Origin: Paraburkholderia phytofirmans OLGA172
GTDB lineage: Bacteria > Pseudomonadota > Gammaproteobacteria > Burkholderiales > Burkholderiaceae
Direction of reading: 5' to 3'
Assembly (NCBI RefSeq): GCF_001634365.1
Contig: NZ_CP014579.1
Span: 1,674,001-1,738,000 of the forward strand
Length of the DNA: 64,000 nucleotides
Shown here: in pieces, positions 25,558 through 35,230 of the stretch
Position numbering within the stretch: the first letter of the stretch is position 1
Layout: the number at the start of each line of letters is the position of its first letter
The notes under the pieces: model-generated
What the model saw: only the letters and a program-made list of their open reading frames with translations
Database searches by the model: none
What the model was told of the DNA's origin: nothing
Translations under genes and position numbers: made by a program

Positions 25558-26175
25558 GATGTGTATCAGTTCCTCCAGGAGGCGGGCGGTGATAGCCCGC
25601 AGGTGTCAAAAAAATGCTCAACGAACAAGATCGCGTCGGGCTGATGACCTCACGGTAACGGTGACAACCAGCCAACATAAGCATGTCGGCCCAGCAGCAA
25701 CGTACCGTGCAGTCATACGAACAGCGCCGCCAGTACACTTGCCGGCTGGCAGAGTCGCCTTCCAATGCAGTTATTCGCCTGCTCCGCGCACACTCTTTTA
25801 ATAAACGAACGTTTGTCTATAACCTTATGCCAACCTCCAGGACGTGTCAAGACGAGCGAACCCATGTCACGGCACGACCAAAGTCCCCGTTAACGTTACT
25901 GAACATTGACTTACCCTTGGCGACCATGGGAAAACCCTCATCGATATCCGGACGGCCGGTGCGTAATACCTGCGCTCCTGCAAGCGTTGCGCGCGCTCAA
26001 CCTGCGCAGGATCTGAGGTATGAAATGGGCCAGTAGGTATCGACGTAACGGCCGCAGCGTTGCAAAGGCTTCGCCTGCCGAAGATGGGGCATGAAGGTTC
26101 TGTCGCGATAGGGATCGAGTGAGGAACGAGATCGAAATGCGAAGCGCTGCCTATATTTCTAGATCATAGAATTGA
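25558..26175. other. intergenic region upstream of the thiolase operon
   Basis: 618 bp without a convincing gene. It holds the thiolase promoter and the TetR operator-like site at 25804-25822. The rest was read on both strands without recognised features. Confidence 0.5.
25804..25822. promoter_or_regulatory. TetR operator candidate upstream of the thiolase operon
   Basis: AACGAACGTTTGTCTATAA, partner of the site at 21045-21063 (15 of 19 identical). It lies about 250 bp upstream of the thiolase ATG, inside the A/T-rich stretch that probably holds the promoter. Confidence 0.6.
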
Positions 26176-26400
26176 TCAGCGGCGGACGGATGAGTTCCGC
26201 GTGCGCACTTCATCGATAGGCGTTTCACGATCAGCATTGATCGCTTCAAGCGCGGCGAAATTGGCGCCGCGCTTGTCGATGGTCACCCTCTCGGGGACGC
26301 CCTTCTGGGCGATCGATTTTCAAGGTAACGCAGGGCTGCAGTCTCGTCACGATGGGCGCACAGCAGGAAGTCGATAATGGCCGTAGAACGCCCCCTTCGA
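26176..26400 (-). pseudogene. IS6-family transposase fragment (frameshifted)
   Basis: The minus strand first encodes STAIIDFLLCAHRDETAALRYLE. After a one-base loss near 26325, it continues in another frame as KGVPERVTIDKRGANFAALEA and INADRETPI before a stop at 26176. This is the DFLL...RRD...L.FFEKAI....P..VTIDKSGAN..A..AINAERETPI region of IS6/IS26-type transposases. The N-terminus, the catalytic Glu segment and both ends are missing. It marks an old transposition event at the edge of the catabolic island. Confidence 0.75.
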
Positions 26401-26626
26401 CGCGCTCGCTCTCGACACTTTGGGCAACCTGGCCAACAAAAATGACTAAACTATTCAGAGCAGTCCGCGGCCGAACCCCACATCCGGCGTAATCGACATG
26501 TTTCGCTGGGCTCTGGGTGGCCATTCGACCACGTATGCATGCTTGCCAGTGTGGGCCTTGAGTACGGGATGATCATCGCCAGCAACGCCTTCGTCCTGGT
26601 ACAGGGTCGACACAGCAACTTTTCGA

Positions 26627-27211
26627 GTGCCGACGCGTTCAGCGACACCTTTCAGCACGAGCGCCAACACGCGCCGCAAAACCTTAATTCATTTGGATCA
26701 CGAAACAATTAGTACGTTACTAGAGAAAGCCGTTCTGGCCCATGGCGGGATCGACAACTGGAACAAGTTTCGGAGCGTTTGCGCGACGCTCGATATCTCC
26801 GGCGCCACGATCCCTTTTCTCTACACTCTCCCAGGTTTCAAGACTGAGGAGCTGCCCGAATGGGAAGAAGACGGCCAGGTCTGGCGAAGGCTGAAGGTCA
26901 CTTTCCCCGAATCGATTGTCATCCATAGCCGCGAACAGATTTCCTACTTCGGGGAAGACGGTCTGTTGCGTCGGCACGACTATACGGTAGATGTAATGGG
27001 CGGCGCGAGTGGGGCAAACTATGCGTCGAACTACCGTGACATCGGAGGAATCATCGTCCCAACGGAACGTCGTGTGTACGCGTACGACGACTCGGGTCAA
27101 AAGGTCGACAACCCGCTGCTGGTTTCCATCGATTTTTCACGATGTATCGTGCCGCGTGGAATAGGCAAACGGGTCGACGACGACGGTCACACTCATGACC
27201 GCAATCCCTGA
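26627..27211 (+). pseudogene. internally deleted relative of the 21974-22690 protein
   Basis: The frame encodes LLEKAVLAHGGIDNWNKF, then SGATIPFLYTLPGF, EQISYFGEDGLLRRHDYTVDV, and VPTERRVYAYDD. Each block aligns in order with the intact 238-residue protein (RAHGGVERWNSF; NAPFMFTLPGV; FYFGDDFLLRRQDYTLDI; IPNRRRAYLCDD). About 85 residues between the first and second blocks are missing without loss of frame. No ATG or good ribosome site is present; GTG 26627 or TTG 26693 would be starts. It may be a decayed duplicate, or a short functional paralogue. Confidence 0.65.
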
Positions 27212-27262
27212 AGCTCATGCGATAAGTTCTAGCAGGCCAGGCAGCCTGCCAATCGCATCGGG

Positions 27263-28336
27263 CTATAGTCCGACCTGGCTCGTCAGAAGAACCACACCAT
27301 TCTTCCCGGGCCCACTCGCATGTTCGATTGCTTTTCTGAAATCAGCAAGAGGATACTCGCCCGCAATTGCGAAAACATGAGGCGCTTCTTTAGCGAGCTG
27401 CATGGCCATATCGCGATGTTGCTTCTGCTCCGCCAAAGAGAAGTTCATCCATTCGGTAAAGACCACGCCTTTAAACGCCAGGCCTCTCGGCGCAAACCCG
27501 GACAGATCCGGCGCGCCCGTCCCCAGCCAGCCAAAGTTGACAACCGTTCCGCCATCCGAGAGAAGCGATGTCAGGTCATCGACCAGCGCTCCGCCGACCG
27601 CGTCGAAGATGACGTGCACCGGCCTGGACCCCATCGCGGAGCGCACCTGTTCCTGCCACCCGCTCGCCTCTGTCGCGATCACCGGCGTGCCTGGCAAAGA
27701 CGCCTCAAGAAGTTCGGCGCCCGCCCGTGTCCGGACAAGCCGGATCATGGTCAGGCCGATCTTCTGCCCCAGGGCCGTCACGATACGCATCACCGATGAG
27801 CCTGCCGCCGTCTGGATTACCGTAACGGGCAATTCGGGGACCGGCAACGCGTTGTGCCCGGCGCGAAGCACGACCTGGGCGGTCATGGTGTTGATGAGAA
27901 TTTGCGCCGCTACGGCGTCGCTCACTTCGTCCGGAACCGCGACCAGCGAAGTGACAGGAACCTTTGAATATGTTGCCCATGTTCGCCCCGTTCCGGAAAG
28001 GAACATCACTCGTTGCCCAACAGCAAACTGCCCTTGATGCGCGGCATTGCTCCCCAGCTTTTCGATCACGCCAACGCCTTCAAAACCCGGCGTACGGGGC
28101 GCGCCCGCCGGGATCGGGGCCGCCCTTCCGCCGCGTTTGTCGCCGGCAATCATCAGCAGGTCTCCCGGATGGATTGGGCGCTTTGAGACGCGTACCAGTG
28201 CGTCGTGCGGTCCGGGTTCAACCTCGGACATCGGACGCTCTACAAGGCGCAGGACCGAAGCGGGGTGACCATATTCCGCATGTTCGATCGCCGTGAAAAC
28301 GCCCACATTTGCCGCTTCTTTCTGATCTGATGACAT
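27263..28336 (-). CDS. MDR-family zinc-independent quinone/enoyl reductase
   Basis: A 357-residue medium-chain reductase. It has the GroES-like start (FTAIEHAEYGHPASVLRLVERP), PGFEGVGVIEKLG, and a Rossmann part with VIQTAAGSSVMRIVTALGQKIGLTMIRLVR and DAVGG. The Cys ligands of structural and catalytic zinc are absent. It resembles trans-2-enoyl-CoA reductases (MECR/ETR) and NADPH:quinone reductases. It stands alone, convergent with the deleted paralogue, and may belong functionally to the acyl-CoA island. Confidence 0.85.
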   Translation of the reverse strand: MSSDQKEAANVGVFTAIEHAEYGHPASVLRLVERPMSEVEPGPHDALVRVSKRPIHPGDLLMIAGDKRGGRAAPIPAGAPRTPGFEGVGVIEKLGSNAAHQGQFAVGQRVMFLSGTGRTWATYSKVPVTSLVAVPDEVSDAVAAQILINTMTAQVVLRAGHNALPVPELPVTVIQTAAGSSVMRIVTALGQKIGLTMIRLVRTRAGAELLEASLPGTPVIATEASGWQEQVRSAMGSRPVHVIFDAVGGALVDDLTSLLSDGGTVVNFGWLGTGAPDLSGFAPRGLAFKGVVFTEWMNFSLAEQKQHRDMAMQLAKEAPHVFAIAGEYPLADFRKAIEHASGPGKNGVVLLTSQVGL

Positions 28337-28408
28337 CGCATCTCCTGATTAAAAACGCCATGTGCGCCATGCATGCCTGATACACCGCGCGCACACTCAA
28401 CCCGGAAC

Positions 28409-29932
28409 CTACCTGGTCTGTGGTTGCGGACCGGCGGATCCGACGGTTACCGCATCACCCCATCCACCGCCCAGCGCGCGAATCAGGTTCACGGTAGCAG
28501 CCGCCTGAACGCCGGAAAGCTGGACCGCCGTCGTTTGCGACTGAAGTACCGTACGTTCGGCGTCAATCACGTCGAGATAATTGACGGCGCCGTCCTTGTA
28601 CTGGGTTTGCGAAATCTCCGCGGCACGCTGCGATGCATGCACGGCCTCGTTCTCGGTCTGGGTCTGCTGCTCAAGAATCCGCAGGTCCGACAGGTTGTCC
28701 TCGACCTCCTGGAACGCCTGAAGGACCTGCTGACGGTAGTTCGCCGCGTCCTCATCGAACACCGCCCGGGCGTTCGCCAGGTTTCCCTTGCGGCGGCCCC
28801 CGTCGAACATGGGCACCGTCAACGCAGTACCGGCAAGCGGGCCGAGCAGGAATGCCCGACTGGACCATTTGAAGAGGTCTCCCAGCGTCGCTGACTCGAA
28901 CCCTGCATTACCCGTGATCGACAGCGACGGGAAGTAGGCTGCCCTGGCGACACCAATTCGCGCATTTGCCGCAGCCGTCGCACGCTCAGCGGCGGCAATA
29001 TCGGGCCGCCGCTCGAGCAGCGCAGACGGCAACCCCGGCGGAATCCGGATCTGCACCGGTTGCAACGGGTTCGAGGCCATCGAAAACCCGGCGGGCGCCT
29101 TGCCCAGAAGAACCGCAAGGCTATGCTCGGCGGTGGCCCTCTGTCGCTGCGCCGTCATCTCATCGGAGCGCGCCGTTGCCAGCTCGGCTCGCGCCCTCGC
29201 GACGTCGAGTTCGGCAATATCGCCATTCGCGAACTTCGACTGCACAAGCTTGAGCTGCTGCTCGCGAAGCGAAACGTTCTGCGCATACACCTGCAGTTCC
29301 GCATCCAGCTCGCGGACCTTGAAATAGTTCGCGGCAACGTCCGCCTGAAGCGAAAGCTGCACCGAGCGCAGGAGCGCCTGCGATGCCTCGCTTTCTGCAG
29401 TACTCGCCTTGACCGCATCCGACACCCGACCGAAAAGGTCCGCCTCGTAGCTCGCCGTCGCCTGCGCACGCCACAGGGTCTGGGCGGGCACGTCGCCACC
29501 GTCCGGCTGGAACTGCGAGGCCGACGTGACCTTTTCTCGGGTGGGCCCGAAGCCGGCGCCGATAGTCGGGAACAGGTCCGCCCGGGAGACCTGCTGAAGG
29601 GCGCGGGCCTCCTTGACCCGGGCCGCCGCGGCAGCCAGTTTCTGGTTGGCAGACAGCGCCTGCTCCTCGAAGTCGTCAAGGGTGGCGTCGTCAAAAATCA
29701 CCCACCACTTCCCTCGGGGAATCTGGTCGGACGGCTGCGCGATTTTCCAGGCACCCGCCTCGCCTTCTGTTCCGGCCGTGGCCGTTATGGGCGGCGCCTC
29801 CTTGAACGCGGTGGCGCTGGCCACGTCCGGGACCTTGTACTGCGGCGCAAGCGAGCAGCCTGCGCCCAGAAGTGCCGCGCTCAGGAGCGTCAGCGAACCC
29901 AGCAGAACACGTTTCACTGTAATTGTCGACAT
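28409..29932 (-). CDS. opcM: NodT-type outer-membrane efflux lipoprotein, OpcM-like
   Basis: A 507-residue outer-membrane channel of the TolC/OprM family. A lipoprotein signal is clear: MSTITVKRVLLGSLTLLSAALLGAGCSLAPQY, with the lipobox Cys at residue 26. Two outer-membrane efflux domains follow; long heptad helices (QQLKLVQSKFANGDIAELDVARARAELATARS) form the periplasmic tunnel. The start at 29932 gives the signal peptide directly. It is 7 bp behind the RND pump gene. Gene order matches llpE-ceoA-ceoB-opcM of B. cenocepacia, where this channel exports chloramphenicol, trimethoprim and salicylate-related compounds. Confidence 0.92.
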   Translation of the reverse strand: MSTITVKRVLLGSLTLLSAALLGAGCSLAPQYKVPDVASATAFKEAPPITATAGTEGEAGAWKIAQPSDQIPRGKWWVIFDDATLDDFEEQALSANQKLAAAAARVKEARALQQVSRADLFPTIGAGFGPTREKVTSASQFQPDGGDVPAQTLWRAQATASYEADLFGRVSDAVKASTAESEASQALLRSVQLSLQADVAANYFKVRELDAELQVYAQNVSLREQQLKLVQSKFANGDIAELDVARARAELATARSDEMTAQRQRATAEHSLAVLLGKAPAGFSMASNPLQPVQIRIPPGLPSALLERRPDIAAAERATAAANARIGVARAAYFPSLSITGNAGFESATLGDLFKWSSRAFLLGPLAGTALTVPMFDGGRRKGNLANARAVFDEDAANYRQQVLQAFQEVEDNLSDLRILEQQTQTENEAVHASQRAAEISQTQYKDGAVNYLDVIDAERTVLQSQTTAVQLSGVQAAATVNLIRALGGGWGDAVTVGSAGPQPQTR

Positions 29933-29939
29933 GGTGACC

Positions 29940-32900
29940 TCACGCTTCGACCGAGGCATCGACACCGCGAACGTGCGGGTGATGTCCGTGCTTGTCCACG
30001 ATGTGCTCTGTCCGGGCGAGCTTTCGCAGAACAACATAGAAGATGGGTGTCAGCAGCAGCCCGAACAGGGTCACCCCAAGCATCCCGAAGAACACGGCGA
30101 TACCGATGGCATGACGCATCTCCGAACCCGCGCCACCTGAAACGACCAGCGGCACCACGCCCATGATGAACGCGAAGGACGTCATCAGGATCGGTCGCAA
30201 ACGCAGCCGGCTGGCCTCGATGGCCGCCTGCACGATCGAGCGTCCCTCCATCTCCAGCTCGCGGGCGAACTCGACAATGAGAATCGCGTTCTTCGCGGAC
30301 AACCCGACCAGCACCATGAGGCCAATCTGCGTGAATATGTTGTTATCCCCGTGAGTCAGCCAGACGCCGAGCAACGCTGACAGCACACTCATCGGCACAA
30401 TCATCAGAATGGCCAGAGGCAATGTCAGGCTTTCATACATCGCCGCCAGCACCATGTAGACGAGCAGTACGCTGATCGGGAACACCCAGAGCGCGGCGTG
30501 GCCGGCAAGAATCTGCTGATAGGTCAGGTCAGTCCACTCAAACTTCATGCCGCGTGGCAACGTCTTCGCGGCGATCCTCTCGACCGCAGCCTGTGCCTGC
30601 CCCGAGGAATAGCCCGGGGCGGGGCCGCCATTGATGTCCGCTGCGGTGTAGCCGTTGTACCGGACGACCGAATCAGGACCGAAGGTCGGCGTGATTTTCA
30701 CAAGGGTCGACAGCGGCACCATCTCCCCCTTGTCGTTACGCGTCTTCAGCAATCCAATGTCGTCCATATTGGAGCGGAATGGCGCATCCGCCTGCACCCG
30801 CACCTGATAGACACGGCCGAAACGGTTGAAGTCATTGACATAGAACGAGCCGAGATAGATCTGCATCGTGTTGAAGATGTCGGTCACCGATACACCCAGC
30901 TGCTTCGCCTTGACGCGGTCGACATCGGCATTCACCTGCGGCACATTGATCTGGTACGTGGAGAACGACGGACCGAGCTCGGGCGCCTTCGCGGCCTCCT
31001 TGAGGAAAGCCTGGGTCGAATTGTCGAGCGCGGTATAACCTGCGGCCTGCTGGTCTTCGATCTGAAGCTTGAAACCACCGAGCGTGCCCAGGCCAAGAAC
31101 CGGCGGCGGCGGGAAGACGGCGACGAACGCCCCCTTGATCCCGGAGAATCGCCTGTTCAGTTCCGCCGCAATGCTCAGACCCGTCATGGACTTGCTTTTA
31201 CGCTCTTCGAAGGCCGTTTCGCTAAAGAAGATGACCGCCGAACTCGACGAGTTGGTGAACCCATTGATCGACAGCCCCGGGAACTGCACGGCTGCCTCGA
31301 CACCGGGTGTCTTCAGGGCAATATCCCCAACCTGTCGCACGATCGCTTCCGTCCGGTCGAGGGACGCGCCATTGGGCAGCTGCACGATCGCGACCAGGTA
31401 CTGCTTGTCCTGAACGGGGACGAACCCACCGGGCACCACCTTGCCCATCAGAACCGTCAGCCCCAGCAGGACGGCGTAGAGGGCGAGGATCACGGCCTTG
31501 CGGTTGACGATCCTGGAGACCCCCCGGCTGTAAGACTCGGAGCCGCGATGAAAGACCTTGTTGAAGCCGTTGAAGAACGGTCCCAGCACCGTGTCCATGG
31601 CCCGGGAGAGCCAATCCTTCGGATCGTGATGTCCTTTGAGCAGAAGAGCGGAAAGAGCCGGTGAAAGTGTCAGCGAGTTGAACGCGGAGATGACCGTCGA
31701 AATTGCAATGGTCATCGCGAACTGCTTGTAGAACTGGCCCGTCAGACCACTCATGAACGCGAGCGGCACAAAAACGGCAATCAGCGTCAGGGCGATTGCG
31801 ATAATCGGCCCGCTCACCTCCTGCATGGCCTGGTGGGTCGCTTCCTTTGGAGACAGGCCCGTGGCGATATTGCGCTCGACGTTTTCGACCACCACGATCG
31901 CGTCGTCGACCACGATGCCGATGGCCAGCACCATCCCGAAGAGCGACAGCGCGTTCACAGAAAAGCCAAATGCAAGCATCAGCGAGAACGTCCCGACAAT
32001 CGAAACAGGTACCGCGATCAGCGGGATGATCGAGGCGCGCCACGATTGCAGAAAGACGATCACCACGAGTACGACCAGTGCGACAGCTTCCAGCAGCGTG
32101 TGAATAACGGCATGGATACTCGCACGCACGAACTGCGTCGGGTCATAGACGATCTCATACTTCACGCCTTCGGGCATATCCGCCTGGAGTGACTTCATCT
32201 CCTCCCGAACGTGCGCCGAAATATCCAGGGAGTTCGCGCCCGGCAGCTCGAAGATCGCCATCGCGACGGCCGACTTGTTGCTCAATAGCGATCGGCGCGC
32301 GTATTCGGAGGCGCCCATTTCGACGCGCGCGACGTCCCTGAGCCGCGTCACGGCACCATCGGGTGAGGTCTTCAGGACGATATCGCGGAATTCATCTTCC
32401 GTCTGCAGCCGGCCCTGTGCATTCACGTTAAGCTGCAGCGGGACATCCGGAGTCGACGGAGACGCGCCAATCTGGCCGGCGGCAACCTGGAGGTTCTGGT
32501 CCCGGATCGCCGCCACCACCTCGTTTGCGGTCATGTTGTGCTCGGCCACCTTCTGCGGGTCGAGCCAGACGCGCATCGAGTAGTCGCCGGAACCCCACAG
32601 GGTGACCTGGCCGACGCCCGGAATACGCTCCAGACGGTCACGCACGTTGATGAGCGCATAGTTCCGCAGATACGTGCTGCTGTATTTCTCGCTCGGCGAA
32701 ACAAGGTGGACGACCATGGTCAGCGTCGGAGACGACTTGATTGTCGTCACCCCAAGGCGCTGGACGTCTTCGGGCAGGCGGGGCAGCGCCTGGTTCACCC
32801 GGTTCTCGACCTGCTGCTGGGCAAGGTCGGGGTTCGTCCCGAGCTTGAACGTGATGGTCAGCGTGAGCGTGCCGTCGCTATTGGCCTGCGACTGCATGTA

Positions 32901-33134
32901 CAGCATGTTCTCGACGCCGTTGATCTGTTCTTCAAGCGGCGAAGCAACCGCGTCGGCGATAACCTTGGGGTTGGCGCCCGGGTATTGCGCCGTCACCACG
33001 ACGGACGGCGGTACGACGCTCGGATATTCCGATATGGGCAGATTGACCATCGAGATCAGACCCGCCAGCAGAATCACGGCTGACAGGACAGCCGCAAATA
33101 TCGGACGTTCGATAAAAAATTTGGAGAGGTTCAT
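29940..33134 (-). CDS. ceoB: RND multidrug efflux permease, CeoB-like
   Basis: A 1,064-residue inner-membrane proton antiporter of the HAE1 RND family. It has a first helix at 9-28, then a large periplasmic loop. A TM4 proton relay Asp pair lies in GIVVDDAIVVVENVERNIATG, and a second half repeats the layout (GLSAKNAILIVEFARELEMEG). Both porter domains are complete. The protein begins MNLSKFFIERPIFAAVLSAVILLAG, typical of AcrB/MexF-type pumps. It is 45 bp behind the fusion protein gene in the operon. Confidence 0.95.
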   Translation of the reverse strand: MNLSKFFIERPIFAAVLSAVILLAGLISMVNLPISEYPSVVPPSVVVTAQYPGANPKVIADAVASPLEEQINGVENMLYMQSQANSDGTLTLTITFKLGTNPDLAQQQVENRVNQALPRLPEDVQRLGVTTIKSSPTLTMVVHLVSPSEKYSSTYLRNYALINVRDRLERIPGVGQVTLWGSGDYSMRVWLDPQKVAEHNMTANEVVAAIRDQNLQVAAGQIGASPSTPDVPLQLNVNAQGRLQTEDEFRDIVLKTSPDGAVTRLRDVARVEMGASEYARRSLLSNKSAVAMAIFELPGANSLDISAHVREEMKSLQADMPEGVKYEIVYDPTQFVRASIHAVIHTLLEAVALVVLVVIVFLQSWRASIIPLIAVPVSIVGTFSLMLAFGFSVNALSLFGMVLAIGIVVDDAIVVVENVERNIATGLSPKEATHQAMQEVSGPIIAIALTLIAVFVPLAFMSGLTGQFYKQFAMTIAISTVISAFNSLTLSPALSALLLKGHHDPKDWLSRAMDTVLGPFFNGFNKVFHRGSESYSRGVSRIVNRKAVILALYAVLLGLTVLMGKVVPGGFVPVQDKQYLVAIVQLPNGASLDRTEAIVRQVGDIALKTPGVEAAVQFPGLSINGFTNSSSSAVIFFSETAFEERKSKSMTGLSIAAELNRRFSGIKGAFVAVFPPPPVLGLGTLGGFKLQIEDQQAAGYTALDNSTQAFLKEAAKAPELGPSFSTYQINVPQVNADVDRVKAKQLGVSVTDIFNTMQIYLGSFYVNDFNRFGRVYQVRVQADAPFRSNMDDIGLLKTRNDKGEMVPLSTLVKITPTFGPDSVVRYNGYTAADINGGPAPGYSSGQAQAAVERIAAKTLPRGMKFEWTDLTYQQILAGHAALWVFPISVLLVYMVLAAMYESLTLPLAILMIVPMSVLSALLGVWLTHGDNNIFTQIGLMVLVGLSAKNAILIVEFARELEMEGRSIVQAAIEASRLRLRPILMTSFAFIMGVVPLVVSGGAGSEMRHAIGIAVFFGMLGVTLFGLLLTPIFYVVLRKLARTEHIVDKHGHHPHVRGVDASVEA

Positions 33135-33179
33135 GGCAGTCTCTGACTAGGTACGAGGCGCAAGGTGGAACGTGCGTAC

Positions 33180-34355
33180 TCAGGACGCGCCCGTCGCGGC
33201 AGCGGCGTCGCCCGACATCTGCACGAGGTTCGGCTTGACGGGGTCGCCCGGACGGACTCGCTGCATGCCGTTCACAACAATGCGCTCACCCGGCTGCAGC
33301 CCGCCGGTGATCACGCGCAGGCCCCGCTGCTGGTCACCCAGCTTCACTTCGCGGTACTGGACCTTGTCTTCCTTGTCCACCAGCAGCACGAACTTCTTTT
33401 CCTGATCGGTCTGGATCGCCGCGTCGCTGACCAGCACGGCCGGATGCGGCGCGCCGCCACCCACGCGAGCCCGAACGTAGAGCCCCGGCACCAGCACGCC
33501 GTCCGCGTTGTCAAAGCGCGCGCGCACCCGGATCGTCCCGGAACCGGTGTCAAGCCGGTTGTCCACGGAATCGATCACGCCCTGCCGGGAATAGCCCGTC
33601 TCGTTGGCCAGACCAATCCAGGTCGGAACCGTCACCTTCGAGTCGTGACTGAGAAAACGCAGGTACGTCCGCTCGTCGACGTCAAACGACGCATAGATGG
33701 GGGACATCGACACCAGGGTCGTCAGCACGGGCGCGTTGGCCCCTGTGGACACCACGTTGCCGACTGTCAGCAACGCACGGGAGACACGCCCGGACACGGG
33801 CGCCGCAATCGCCGTGTAGCCCAGATTGATCTGGGCCGCCTCTACGGCTGCTTTCGCCGCCTTCACGGCGGCAATGGCTTCGCGGTTTGCGTTCTGCGCC
33901 TCGTCATAGTCGCGTTTGGCGATCGCATTGTCGCTCAGCAGCCGCTGGGCACGCTCCCAGTCACTCGCGGCGTATCCGCTGCGGGACTCCGCCGAAGCGA
34001 GTTGCGCGGCGGCCCGATCGACCTCCGCCTGATACGGGCGCGGGTCGATGGTAAAAAGCGGGTCGCCCTTCCTGACCATCGCGCCGTCCTGGAAGTGGAC
34101 CGCGACGATCGTTCCCGAAACGAGGGGCCGGATCTGTACATCGTTGATGGCCTCGATCCGGCCTGAGTACTCCTGATAGTCGGTGATGGACCGCGAAACC
34201 ACCGTCGCCACATCCACGTCCGCGGCGGGCGGCGCTGCAGCCGCGGCAGCCTCGGTGACCGGCGTGCCACCGTACGTGTGATACATCGCGCCAACGCCGG
34301 CGATGACCGCCAGGGAAATTGCGCTGGAGATAACCAGCTTACGCTTGAAGACCAT
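33180..34355 (-). CDS. ceoA: RND periplasmic adaptor (membrane fusion protein), CeoA-like
   Basis: A 391-residue adaptor. An N-terminal signal/anchor (VISSAISLAVIAGVGAMYHTYGG, no lipobox Cys) is followed by a Pro/Ala-rich linker, the split lipoyl domain (IRPLVSGTIVAVHFQDGAMVRKGDPLF and YTAIAAPVSGRVSRALLTVGN) around a helical hairpin, then beta-barrel and membrane-proximal domains. The start at 34355 has a GGGAG box at the right distance. It links the CeoB-type pump and the OpcM-type channel. Confidence 0.93.
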   Translation of the reverse strand: MVFKRKLVISSAISLAVIAGVGAMYHTYGGTPVTEAAAAAAPPAADVDVATVVSRSITDYQEYSGRIEAINDVQIRPLVSGTIVAVHFQDGAMVRKGDPLFTIDPRPYQAEVDRAAAQLASAESRSGYAASDWERAQRLLSDNAIAKRDYDEAQNANREAIAAVKAAKAAVEAAQINLGYTAIAAPVSGRVSRALLTVGNVVSTGANAPVLTTLVSMSPIYASFDVDERTYLRFLSHDSKVTVPTWIGLANETGYSRQGVIDSVDNRLDTGSGTIRVRARFDNADGVLVPGLYVRARVGGGAPHPAVLVSDAAIQTDQEKKFVLLVDKEDKVQYREVKLGDQQRGLRVITGGLQPGERIVVNGMQRVRPGDPVKPNLVQMSGDAAAATGAS

Positions 34356-34390
34356 TTCAAACTCCCGTTTTCTGGTGATATGAATCAGGA

Positions 34391-35206
34391 TCAGGATCGC
34401 TCTGAAGTCGCGCCAAATACCCTGTTGAAGAAGGTGGCAACGTCCGCGAGCACCTCCTGTCGCGACGCCAGTTCGTTGTGCGCGACCTTCCCGTAGCGCG
34501 TAACCGTCGTGGGTACGCCCGCGGCAATCAGCTCTGCCGCGTACTTCTCCGCTTCCACGTGCATCAGGTCGTTCTCCGCGCTGGCAATGAAGGCAGCAGG
34601 CAGCCCCTTCAGGCGGCGGGACTCGATGGGCGCGGCGTACGGATGCAGCCGGTTCGACACGAACGGCAGATAGGCCCGGTAGCCCGACGCACACTCTTCT
34701 GCATGCATATCTGGATTTATATCGCTACCCAGATCGGCGATGCGCGTCATGCTCGGATCAAGCAGCGGTGCAAGCAGCGCCTGGGCGGAAAACCGGAACA
34801 CGGCCTGGTCCCGAACCATGGCCGCCAGGCCCGCCGCCAGATTGCCGCCCGCGTCGTGTCCGGCCACAGCCATGCGCTTTACGTCTGCGCAAAGCGGGCG
34901 CGCGTTGGTCACCACCCACTGCACGGCACGGTATCCGTCGCATAGCGCGGTCGGGAATGGAAATTCCGGCGCCAGCGAGTAGCCCACGGATACCACCAGC
35001 GCCTCGACTTTCGCCGCCAGCTGCGAGCAGATCGCGTCGGCCTGCTCGGGCGCGCCCTTCACAAAGCCACCGCCGTGAAAGAAGAAGATGACGGGTAAAG
35101 CACCGCGCTTGAGCGGTGGACGATAGGTGCGCAAGCGAATCGCCTGGGCGTGGCCGTCCAGCTCCACGCTCCCAATTTCAATCACCTGTTCGACATTTGT
35201 TTTCAT
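34391..35206 (-). CDS. llpE: lipase-like alpha/beta hydrolase-fold protein with Asp at the nucleophile position, LlpE-like
   Basis: A 271-residue HSL/alpha-beta hydrolase-3 family protein, first gene of the efflux operon. The oxyanion motif HGGG is at 44-47. The nucleophile elbow, normally GDSAG, reads GHDAG (116-120), so Asp118 replaces the catalytic Ser. The acid (AENDLMHVEAEKY) and His (KVAHNEL) regions remain. It should not act as a normal serine esterase; a binding role or different chemistry is possible. B. cenocepacia llpE occupies the same place upstream of ceoA. ATG 35206 is used; GTG 35230 would add eight residues, and neither has a clear ribosome site. Confidence 0.85.
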   Translation of the reverse strand: MKTNVEQVIEIGSVELDGHAQAIRLRTYRPPLKRGALPVIFFFHGGGFVKGAPEQADAICSQLAAKVEALVVSVGYSLAPEFPFPTALCDGYRAVQWVVTNARPLCADVKRMAVAGHDAGGNLAAGLAAMVRDQAVFRFSAQALLAPLLDPSMTRIADLGSDINPDMHAEECASGYRAYLPFVSNRLHPYAAPIESRRLKGLPAAFIASAENDLMHVEAEKYAAELIAAGVPTTVTRYGKVAHNELASRQEVLADVATFFNRVFGATSERS

Positions 35207-35230
35207 ACCTTTCAGGCCGGGGGCCTTCAC

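Noticed and set aside
26455..26679. 74-codon minus-strand frame next to the deleted paralogue
   Set aside because: Some protein-like segments, but it overlaps the start region of the opposite frame and matches no family I know.
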